DNA of 23,605 bases from Phycisphaerae bacterium (GTDB lineage Bacteria > Planctomycetota > Phycisphaerae > Tepidisphaerales > Tepidisphaeraceae): assembly GCA_014380825.1 (NCBI GenBank), contig JACMJD010000291.1, forward strand, positions 1 through 23,605. Direction: 5' to 3'. The notes beneath the pieces were generated by a model. The model made no database searches. It was not told the DNA's origin and was given only the letters and a program-made list of their open reading frames with translations. Made by a program: the position numbers and the translations under genes. Of this stretch, positions 18,385-23,605 are shown in pieces. Every line of letters begins with the position of its first letter. Positions within the stretch are counted from its first letter, which is position 1.

Positions 18385-18637
18385 GCTTCTCCTGTCAGGC
18401 GAGGCTCAGCGGTTTTACGAACGCTGCGAGAAATCGGACGCCAAAAAGCTTGCCCGCTGCTTCGCTGCGCTTGAGCAAGATCCGCGTTCTGGTAACAATA
18501 TCAAAGCGCTCAAAGGAAAATTGACAGGCGCCTACCGCTACCGCGTTGGCGCTCTTCGAGTTGTTTACTCGATCAGCGACCCACAGGTGACGGTGTTCGT
18601 CATCACGATCGCAAATCGAAAAGATGTGTACGAATAG
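18377..18637 (+). CDS. RelE/ParE-family toxin with no canonical start codon
   Basis: The frame ends at TAG 18635-18637 and reads KLLLSGEAQRFYERCEKSD, ARCFAALEQDPRSGNNIKALKG, AYRYRVGALRVVYSI and ends VFVITIANRKDVYE. This is the strand and helix order of RelE/ParE mRNA interferases or gyrase toxins, including the R-x-R-x-G-x-x-R-V-x-Y core. The frame is open from 18353, but no ATG, GTG or TTG precedes the conserved start. ACG at 18377, following GGAAGG directly, would give 86 residues, the family norm; CTG 18392 is an alternative. Translation may depend on coupling to the antitoxin, whose stop overlaps, or the gene may have lost its start (ATG to ACG). Coordinates are therefore provisional at the 5' end. 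Confidence 0.75.
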   Translation, partial: TFKLLLSGEAQRFYERCEKSDAKKLARCFAALEQDPRSGNNIKALKGKLTGAYRYRVGALRVVYSISDPQVTVFVITIANRKDVYE

Positions 18638-18650
18638 GCTGGGTCGCGAG

Positions 18651-18998
18651 TCACTTCGCTGCAGACTTCAAGAAGTGTCGCGTGATCAATCGATTGTAGA
18701 TTTCCCCGTAGTTTTTAGCGCGTCGCAGTTCGTGCTCGTCGCTGGCATCGGTTACACCAGTGAATCCTTTCGTTCCGTACTTTTCGGCGAGATCCTGATC
18801 AGCGTTCGAATCGAGCCCCGGCACGAAGGTGCCAATATCATTCATGATGAGGTAACGGAAATCGCCTCGCGCGATCGCGCTGGCTGCGTCATGACAAGGG
18901 TCGGCGAGTCTAAGCGAACTGGTGGAGGCTGATCTTTTGGTTGCCAGGCACGAGGGGAGCGCGAGGATCAGTATGACGAGCAACAATCGAGCTTGCAT
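18651..18998 (-). CDS. small predicted lipoprotein, unknown function
   Basis: The 115-residue protein, from ATG 18998, has a signal peptide MQARLLLVILILALPSC. Cys17 sits in a lipobox-like LPSC, so lipid anchoring is likely. The mature part includes DPCHDAASAIARGDFRYLIMNDIGTFVPGL and DEHELRRAKNYGEIYNRLITRHF, which I do not recognise. It lies 25 bases after the next minus gene and converges on the toxin gene, 13 bases away. Confidence 0.75.
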   Translation of the reverse strand: MQARLLLVILILALPSCLATKRSASTSSLRLADPCHDAASAIARGDFRYLIMNDIGTFVPGLDSNADQDLAEKYGTKGFTGVTDASDEHELRRAKNYGEIYNRLITRHFLKSAAK

Positions 18999-19023
18999 CG
19001 TTTCGCTTTCCGCGGCGTGAAGA

Positions 19024-19332
19024 TCACACCGGCAAATCCGATTCATTCTGCTTCCCCGCCGATGCATCCGGCGCGCCGCCGGTGATTTCTACTGAGCTGT
19101 TGTCGTCCAGATTCAGCGTGGTGATTTCGCCGTCGTCTTTTTTGATCGTCAGGCGGTCGAGCCAGAGCTTGTCGCACTTTGAGTGCGCGAACCAACTGCC
19201 GGTTTGTTGTTGGCCGAATTCGGTGACCGTGCCGCGGGTTTCGTTGTTGAGGGAATAATCGCGGCCGGCGATCTGCTGGATCACTCGGACCTGCACGCCG
19301 GGCTTGAGCTGGTTGCGAATCGCGTTGTCCAT
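19024..19332 (-). CDS. conserved-looking small protein, unknown function
   Basis: The 102-residue protein starts at ATG 19332 (MDNAIRNQLKPGVQVRVIQQ). It contains a beta-rich core: PGVQVRVIQQIAGRDYSLNNETRGTVTEF, then SWFAHSKCDKLWLDRLTIKKDDGEITTLNLDD. An OB- or SH3-like small barrel is possible but not shown. The frame upstream of 19332 is translated repeat sequence and is dropped. It may be transcribed from a promoter at the edge of that repeat and may continue into the lipoprotein gene. Confidence 0.75.
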   Translation of the reverse strand: MDNAIRNQLKPGVQVRVIQQIAGRDYSLNNETRGTVTEFGQQQTGSWFAHSKCDKLWLDRLTIKKDDGEITTLNLDDNSSVEITGGAPDASAGKQNESDLPV

Positions 19333-19341
19333 GGACGCGGA

Positions 19342-19369
19342 AGTATAACCGCAGATGGACGCAGGTGAA
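19342..19369 (-). promoter_or_regulatory. candidate promoter formed partly by a repeat arm
   Basis: Read on the minus strand, TTCACC (19369-19364) lies inside the outer arm of the nested repeat and TATACT (19347-19342) at its edge, with a 16-base spacer. The -10 box ends nine bases before ATG 19332, giving a very short leader. Confidence 0.4.
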
Positions 19370-19515
19370 CGCGGATCGAGAAACAGGGAAATGGATGATC
19401 CACGAATGAGCACGAATGGTCACGAATGAAATGCAATTTCTGATTCGTGTTCATTCGTGAGCATTCGTGGACCACTGCATTTTCAATCCGCGTTCATCCG
19501 CGTGCATCTGCGGTT
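19347..19515. repeat. nested double inverted repeat of about 169 bases
   Basis: Outer arms (19347-19376 and 19486-19515) match as reverse complements at 27 of 30 positions and are built of (C)CGCAGATG/ACGCGGAT words. Inner arms (19400-19429 and 19441-19470) match at about 25 of 30 and are built of CACGAATG words repeated three times. The loop between the inner arms is 11 bases. The whole can form one long hairpin between the HIT gene and the 102-residue protein gene. Confidence 0.93.
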
Positions 19516-20021
19516 CCAATTTCTCTTCGCACGCGCGTCAGTTCTTCCCACAGCTTGTCGGCGGCCTCGGGGACGACGCGGACGTCGCCGACCACGGTCA
19601 TAAAATTCACATCGCCGGCCCAGCGGGGGACGACGTGCTGGTGGACGTGGCCGGGCAGGCCGGCGCCGGCGCATCTGCCCAAGTTGATGCCGATGTTGAA
19701 GCCTTGAGGCGAGATTGCTCGCTTCAACAGCGTGATGGCTGCGACCGTTTGCCGCTGAATGTCGAGCAGCTCGGGTTCGGTCAGCTCTTCCATGTCGGCC
19801 TTGTGCGATTTTGGGGAGATCAGCAGGTGGCCGTTGGTGTAGGGGAAGAGGTTGATGACGACGACGCTGTGCTCGGTCGTCCACAGAACGAGCCGCGCGC
19901 GGCGCTCGTCTTCGCTGGTGGCGCGGGCGGCGGCGCACAGGAAGCATTCTTCGGCGGATTCGGGATTGGAGAGCCCGCGGATGTATTGCATCCGCCAAGG
20001 CGCCTGCAAATGCGACGACAT
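19494..20021 (-). CDS. HIT-family nucleotide hydrolase/transferase
   Basis: The 175-residue protein has the histidine triad HVHQHVVPRW near residue 130, preceded by FNIGINLGRCAGAGLPGH, and an N-terminal CFLC pair that may hold zinc. FPYTNGHLLISPKSH is the first conserved part of the fold. HIT proteins of this type cleave or phosphorolyse dinucleoside polyphosphates such as Ap4A in the cytoplasm. The last residues (TADARG) and the stop codon lie in the outer arm of the nested repeat, so the repeat ends the reading frame. It starts 9 bases after the VanZ-like stop. Confidence 0.92.
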   Translation of the reverse strand: MSSHLQAPWRMQYIRGLSNPESAEECFLCAAARATSEDERRARLVLWTTEHSVVVINLFPYTNGHLLISPKSHKADMEELTEPELLDIQRQTVAAITLLKRAISPQGFNIGINLGRCAGAGLPGHVHQHVVPRWAGDVNFMTVVGDVRVVPEAADKLWEELTRVRREIGTADARG

Positions 20022-20030
20022 GGCGGCAAG

Positions 20031-20489
20031 CTAACGCTCAACCGGCGCGGCTGCAAACGGGGAGAATCGACGGACGATCGTCAGACCGATCAGCGATCCG
20101 ACCATCGCACCGCCAGCGTCGGCGAGCCAGTCGTGAAGGTCGCATGTTCGGCCGACGAATGGTTGCGTCCATTCGTCCAACGCGCCGTAAATCAGACAGA
20201 TCGCTAACGCGATTGCGAAGGGTCGCAGCATCTCGCGGGCCCCTCGACCGGTTCGACTGGGCTCACCGCGGGCAACTCCTCCCCGAATGCGAGCCGGGGA
20301 GTAACTCGTTCGACCGTTGATCGCGATGGTCAGAAGGATCGCGAGGATCGCGAAGCCGGCGAAATGCTCGATCTTGTCGTTCACCGGCACCGGCGGCACG
20401 TGACGCGGCGGCAAGTGCGTCGCAATGAACAGAGCGAGCCAATAGATTGCGACCACGATCCAGATCAATCGACGACGCGCGAAACTCAC
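20031..20489 (-). CDS. VanZ-like membrane protein carrying a repeat-derived insert
   Basis: The 152-residue protein has a VanZ-family order: an N-terminal helix (LIWIVVAIYWLALFIATHLPP), NDKIEHFAGFAILAILL, and ALAICLIYGALDEWTQPFVGRTCDLHDWLADAGGAMVGSLIG. The function of the family is uncertain; some members affect teicoplanin resistance. Residues about 59-88 (GRTSYSPARIRGG to RGAREM) are unlike a loop of the family and are encoded by hairpin-forming DNA near 20235-20312. The GTG start overlaps the ParA stop by four bases (GTGA), so translation is coupled. Confidence 0.88.
   Translation of the reverse strand: MSFARRRLIWIVVAIYWLALFIATHLPPRHVPPVPVNDKIEHFAGFAILAILLTIAINGRTSYSPARIRGGVARGEPSRTGRGAREMLRPFAIALAICLIYGALDEWTQPFVGRTCDLHDWLADAGGAMVGSLIGLTIVRRFSPFAAAPVER
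20228..20312. repeat. palindromic repeat inside the VanZ-like gene
   Basis: CTCCCCG (20279-20285) and CGGGGAG (20295-20301) make a 7-bp hairpin, next to TCGACCGGTTCGA (20244-20256) and a GCTCACC word. The block keeps the reading frame and adds about 28 arginine- and glycine-rich residues between two membrane segments. Confidence 0.6.
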
Positions 20490-21760
20490 GTGTGCACGCG
20501 CGTCTGGCGGAGCCGGCGCGTTTCCGTCGCCGACGGCGGTGGAAGCTCAATGGGCGGCACATTCCCGGCGGCGAGCTTGGAGAGATCGAGATCGTTGGGG
20601 TTGATCTCGATTTCGACTTTGGGAGCGGGCGCGGGCGCCGAAACCGGCTCTGGCTTTGTCGGCGGCGCGGTCGATCGTGTTGCTGTCGGTGCTCGCGCGG
20701 ATGCGGGAATTGGTGCAGGAGTCGACGCGGACACCGGAGATCGCGCCGGTGGTGATGCGGACGGTGTCACCGCTACTGGTTCCTCCGCTCGCGGCGTCGC
20801 AGATGCAGCGACGCTCGGTTTTGGAACAGGAATTGGAGTTTCGACGACGCTCGGTTTTCGCGTCTCGGATGCAGCGATCGGTTGGGGCGCTTCAATCTTT
20901 GATACTGGGCGCGGTTCGATCTGCGACGCCGCAAGCGGCGGTGGACTCGCAACCGTTACCGGCTCGCTCATCTTCATCACTTCGACTGCGAGAGATCGAT
21001 AATCGGACGCGCCGTTGCTTGTCGGTCCGTATGCAAAGATTGTCTGACCAAAGCTCGGGCTCTCCGCGAGTTTGATGTTTCGCCGGATGCGCGTCTCGAA
21101 GATCTGCGCGTTCGACCAGGGCTGGTTCTTGCCCGCGGCCTCGGTGATGAAATTCTTCAGCTCGTTCACCACTTCCATGCTCAGCTTTGTCTGGGCGTCG
21201 AACATCGTCAGGACAATCCCGCTGACCTTCAGCCTCGAATTGATCCGCTGGCTGACGAGCTGCACGGTCTCCAGCAGTTTTGCCACGCCTTGGAGCGCGA
21301 GGAAGTGCGGCTGCATGGGGATGATGACCTCGTCCGCGGCACACAGCGCGTTGATGGTGAGCAGCCCGAGCGATGGCGGGCAGTCGAGCAGGACGTAGTC
21401 GAACTCTTCGCTCGCGTTGGCGGCGTCCATGCGCTGCTTCAGCAGCGTCTCGCGGCCAATGACCGTCACCAGCTCGATCTCCGCGGCGGCCAAGTCGATG
21501 GATGACGGCACGACCGCGACGTTTGGCATTGAGGCTTTGTGGACGGATTCGAGAAAGCTGCGGTCTTCAATCAGCACGTCGTACAGCGAGACGAGTTCTT
21601 CGGAAGGCTCGAACCCGTAATTGATGGTGAGGTGGGCCTGCGGATCCAGATCGATCAGGCAGACGCGTTGCCCCGCCTCGGCCAGCGCCGCGCCGAGATT
21701 GACGGTGGTGGTGGTCTTGCCCACGCCCCCTTTTTGATTCATCAGTGCGATGGTTCGCAT
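20486..21760 (-). CDS. ParA-family ATPase with long Pro/Ala-rich tail
   Basis: The 424-residue protein starts at ATG 21760 (MRTIALMNQ), dropping 14 residues of a longer frame. The deviant Walker A motif KGGVGKTT (residues 10-17) is followed by LIDLDPQAHLT and DCPPSLG, with VVPSSIDLAAAEIEL and NQPWSNAQIFETRIRRN. The first 264 residues are a complete Soj/ParA-like dimerising ATPase. Residues about 265-424 are a Pro, Ala, Ser and Val-rich tail ending in acidic VEIEINPNDLDLSKLAAGN and a basic end. Such tails are not usual in ParA. No ParB gene or parS site was seen nearby, so cargo is unknown. It is the first gene of a ParA-VanZ-HIT run. Confidence 0.9.
   Translation of the reverse strand: MRTIALMNQKGGVGKTTTTVNLGAALAEAGQRVCLIDLDPQAHLTINYGFEPSEELVSLYDVLIEDRSFLESVHKASMPNVAVVPSSIDLAAAEIELVTVIGRETLLKQRMDAANASEEFDYVLLDCPPSLGLLTINALCAADEVIIPMQPHFLALQGVAKLLETVQLVSQRINSRLKVSGIVLTMFDAQTKLSMEVVNELKNFITEAAGKNQPWSNAQIFETRIRRNIKLAESPSFGQTIFAYGPTSNGASDYRSLAVEVMKMSEPVTVASPPPLAASQIEPRPVSKIEAPQPIAASETRKPSVVETPIPVPKPSVAASATPRAEEPVAVTPSASPPARSPVSASTPAPIPASARAPTATRSTAPPTKPEPVSAPAPAPKVEIEINPNDLDLSKLAAGNVPPIELPPPSATETRRLRQTRVHT
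20785..20939. repeat. copy of the GCCGCTTGCGGCGTCGCA repeat pair inside the ParA tail
   Basis: At 20922-20939 the plus strand carries the exact 18-mer of the right arm at 12988-13005. At 20785-20801 it carries a form of the left arm (CCGCTCGCGGCGTCGCA) with one change. So the two arms face each other about 120 bases apart inside coding DNA, and the tail seems to have grown between them. Confidence 0.6.
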
Positions 21761-21823
21761 CAGTGTCGGACCTCCGTGTCTCCGTGCGAAGGAAAGTGTC
21801 ACTGAAACGGGATGGAAAACAAG

Positions 21824-21917
21824 AGAGGGTAGAGGTCAGAGGTTAGAGGTTAGGTAAGACTGTCACGCGCGATGTCTTCTCTTTCCTACCCTCTAACCTC
21901 TACCCTCTGACCTCTCC
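21824..21917. repeat. GAGGGTAGAGG/TCAGAGG-type inverted repeat
   Basis: An arm near 21824-21854 (GAGAGGGTAGAGGTCAGAGG and on) faces one near 21886-21917 (CCTACCCTCTAACCTCTACC and on). Each is made of tandem GAGGT/TAGAGG words, and they pair over most of their length with two one-base changes. The gap before ParA also holds CACGGAGACACGGAG, related to the CCACAGAG class. Confidence 0.85.
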
Positions 21918-21964
21918 AAATAAAAAGAAACCTTCCGCCGTGGCAGGGAAGGTTTCTTCTTTTG
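21918..21964 (-). terminator. bidirectional rho-independent terminator
   Basis: AGAAACCTTCC (21926-21936) and GGAAGGTTTCT (21947-21957) form an 11-bp stem with a 10-base loop. On the minus strand it is followed by a T-rich run (TTTTTATTT), and on the plus strand by TCTTTTGTTT. It should end transcripts of the lysine-rich peptide gene on the minus strand, whose stop lies about 119 bases upstream. Confidence 0.85.
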
Positions 21965-22075
21965 TTTCGCGGCCTTAGTTGGAGCCAGGCCGAAAACGAT
22001 TAAGTGACTGTGTGTGACCGAGACTCGACACCGGACATTTAGAGCCACGCGACTCCGGCGTCATGCGAAGAGAAG

Positions 22076-22141
22076 TTACTTGCCTTTCTTCTTCGTCGTC
22101 TTCTTGGTCGTCTTCTTGGTGGCTGCTTTCTTCTTGGCCAT
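22076..22141 (-). CDS. 21-residue lysine/threonine-rich peptide
   Basis: The ORF begins ATG 22141 with MAKKKAATKKTTKK and ends KKKGK. It is 21 residues, nearly all Lys, Thr and Ala, with repeated KKTT units of 12-base DNA period. An AAAGGAGGT ribosome site, close to the ideal anti-16S match, lies nine bases before the start, and a promoter and terminator bracket it. The tail composition resembles histone-H1-like bacterial peptides that bind DNA or RNA; that role is inference. The longer frame continuing upstream to 22711 overlaps gpmI and is rejected. Confidence 0.75.
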   Translation of the reverse strand: MAKKKAATKKTTKKTTKKKGK

Positions 22142-22168
22142 GGCGTTGTTACCTCCTTTCAATGGATC

Positions 22169-22197
22169 ATCGTAAGGGCGCGGAAAAATGTCGTCAA
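22169..22197 (-). promoter_or_regulatory. candidate promoter of the lysine-rich peptide gene
   Basis: On the minus strand TTGACG (22197-22192) and TACGAT (22174-22169) have a spacer of 17 bases. The -35 box is one base off consensus. A start site near 22162 would leave a leader of about 20 bases carrying the ribosome site. Confidence 0.65.
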
Positions 22198-22296
22198 TGA
22201 TTTTTCGCGCGCGCGACATGGAAAATTTCTTCCGCCGCAAGCCGCTCGCCGCATGTCGCGCGCCGAAGAAGATCCCGGCGACGCGCGATCGGCGAC

Positions 22297-22345
22297 CGTC
22301 AACTCGCGACGCGCGACGGCCAACTCGCAACTCGCAACGCGCACC
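22297..22345. repeat. tandem AACTCGCAACTCGC-type words
   Basis: AACTCGCGACGCGCGACGGCC is followed by CAACTCGCAACTCGCAACGC, a run of six- to seven-base words. It sits between the lysine-rich gene and gpmI and resembles the short-word repeats seen elsewhere in the window. Confidence 0.5.
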
Positions 22346-22354
22346 GCGCGAACG

Positions 22355-22360
22355 TACGAT
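22355..22360 (+). promoter_or_regulatory. weak -10-like box before gpmI
   Basis: TACGAT lies nine bases before the ATG at 22370. There is no good -35 match 17 bases upstream, so this may only indicate a short-leader promoter. Confidence 0.3.
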
Positions 22361-22369
22361 GTGCTCACC

Positions 22370-23605
22370 ATGACTCGTCCACTCGTCCTGATCGTGCGCG
22401 ATGGCTGGGGGAAAAATCCCTTCCCCGAATGGAACAAAGCCAACGCCGTTTACCTCGCTAAACATCCGGTGCAGGACCGGCTGCTCGCCGAGTATCCGAA
22501 CGCGCTGATCGCGACCAGCGGCTTCGACGTCGGCCTGCCCGAAGGAACGATGGGCAACAGCGAAGTCGGCCATCAAAACATCGGCGCGGGACGAGTGGTT
22601 GATCAGGAGTCTGTCGCGATCACCAAAGCGATCCGCACGGGTGCGTTTTTTGACAACGCCGCGCTGAACGAATCGGTCACAAACGCCCTGACAAATGGGA
22701 CGAATCTGCATCTCTTAGGAATCGCCTCCGACGCGGGCGTCCATGGTCTGCTCGAGCACTTGTTCGGCTGCCTGGAACTCTGTCGCCGGCGCGGGTTGGT
22801 GGGCGATCGCGTGTTCGTTCACGCGTTCACGGATGGTCGCGACACGTCGCCGAATTCGGGGCTGGGATATGTGCGGCGCATCGAAGAGAAAATGCGCGAG
22901 ATCGGGGTCGGACAGATCGCCACCGTCATCGGCCGATACTGGGCGATGGACCGCGACAATCGCTGGCCGCGCGTCGAGCGCGCGTATCGCGCGATCGCGT
23001 TTGGCGACGGCGCGAAATTTCCATCCGCCGAAGATGCGATCGCGACTTACTACGCGATACCTTCCGCGCCGAACATGAACGGCGACGAGTTCATCACGCC
23101 GTCGGTCGTCACGCGCCCGGACGGCGTCACGCCGCGCGCGACGGTGAAAAATAATGACTCGATAATTTTTTATAACTATCGAGGCGATCGCCCGCGCGAA
23201 CTGACCAAAGCGTTCGTCATGACCGACTTCATCGGTTTCGATCGCGGCGAAAAACCCGACGTTCACTTCACGACGATGACCGCGTACGAGCAAGGTCTGC
23301 CTGTTCACGTCGCCTATCCGAAGCCGCCGAAGATGGTGAACATCCTCGGCGATTTTCTTTCGACGAATGGAATGAAACAGTTCCGCTGCGCCGAGACGGA
23401 AAAATATCCGCACGTCACGTTCTTCTTCAACGACTACCGCGAGCCGCCCTTCGAAGGTGAAGATCGCTTCATGTGCGCGTCCCCGAAGGTGAGCACGTAC
23501 GACCAGATGCCCGAGATGAGCGCGTACGGAATTTGCGATGAGACGATCAAGCGGATCGACAGCGATACGTACAATCTGCTGGTCGTCAACTTCGCCAACT
23601 GCGAC
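22370..23605 (+). CDS. gpmI: cofactor-independent phosphoglycerate mutase (partial, right edge)
   Basis: The first 412 codons are present. The alkaline-phosphatase-fold features are VRDGWG with metal-binding Asp11, and TMGNSEVGHQNIG with the nucleophile Ser64 (TMGNSEVGHQ). Also present are HAFTDGRDT, IGRYWAMDRDNRW, YNYRGDRPREL and FFFNDYREPPFEGEDR. These are standard GpmI positions and order. It interconverts 2- and 3-phosphoglycerate in glycolysis with Mn. The ATG at 22370 matches the family N terminus. The C-terminal metal ligands are beyond the window edge. It is divergent from the lysine-rich gene. Confidence 0.95.
   Translation, partial: MTRPLVLIVRDGWGKNPFPEWNKANAVYLAKHPVQDRLLAEYPNALIATSGFDVGLPEGTMGNSEVGHQNIGAGRVVDQESVAITKAIRTGAFFDNAALNESVTNALTNGTNLHLLGIASDAGVHGLLEHLFGCLELCRRRGLVGDRVFVHAFTDGRDTSPNSGLGYVRRIEEKMREIGVGQIATVIGRYWAMDRDNRWPRVERAYRAIAFGDGAKFPSAEDAIATYYAIPSAPNMNGDEFITPSVVTRPDGVTPRATVKNNDSIIFYNYRGDRPRELTKAFVMTDFIGFDRGEKPDVHFTTMTAYEQGLPVHVAYPKPPKMVNILGDFLSTNGMKQFRCAETEKYPHVTFFFNDYREPPFEGEDRFMCASPKVSTYDQMPEMSAYGICDETIKRIDSDTYNLLVVNFANCD

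Noticed and set aside
19333..19413. N-terminal extension of the 102-residue protein
   Set aside because: It is repeat sequence in translation, with no signal or family match.
22142..22711. Upstream extension of the lysine-rich peptide frame to 211 codons
   Set aside because: It overlaps gpmI antisense and ignores the ideal ribosome site and promoter of the short ORF.

Overview
The window is high-G+C chromosomal DNA from a bacterium that I infer to be a member of the Planctomycetota, probably Phycisphaerae-like. The reasons are a ThiD2-ThiE fusion, small lineage-type membrane proteins, an orphan ParA, many genes without a strong Shine-Dalgarno site, and an unusual load of short dispersed inverted repeats in and around genes. 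No rRNA, tRNA, CRISPR array, transposase or phage gene was seen. Layout, left to right. A Lys4-like aconitase-family gene runs off the left edge (minus). A long PIN-like gene of unknown role (464-1606, plus) is followed by a truncated secreted Hcp-like gene and about 425 bases of disordered repeat-rich DNA (1940-2364). A minus-strand run of five genes (7841 down to 2365) begins at a recognisable promoter. It encodes a succinyl-CoA-synthetase-beta-like ATP-grasp subunit, a synthetase-alpha subunit fused to a citryl-CoA lyase domain, an HD-like protein lacking the H of its HD doublet, an O-methyltransferase and a SnoaL-like protein. The first two together look like a citrate-cleaving (ATP-citrate-lyase-type) enzyme. 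A plus-strand run follows: a Tat-exported flavin amine oxidase, a secreted M1 aminopeptidase with a HEAT-like tail, a secreted coiled-coil protein, the ThiD2-ThiE fusion and MurJ. On the minus strand come two coupled small membrane proteins and a PfkB sugar kinase. A type II toxin-antitoxin pair follows on the plus strand; its RelE-like toxin has no canonical start codon. Then, on the minus strand, come a small lipoprotein, a small conserved-looking protein, and a ParA-VanZ-HIT run. A 21-residue lysine-rich peptide gene with its own promoter, near-perfect Shine-Dalgarno and terminator is divergent from gpmI, which runs off the right edge. The most unusual signal is the set of palindromic repeats. 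At least nine elements of several unrelated sequence families sit in gene gaps. They border genes closely: one supplies the stop codon of the HIT gene and part of a candidate promoter, one fills the gap between the two citrate-cleavage subunits, and related sequence appears inside the coding regions of the ParA tail and the VanZ-like protein. The second candidate for novelty is the fused ligase-lyase pair and the five-gene run built on it.
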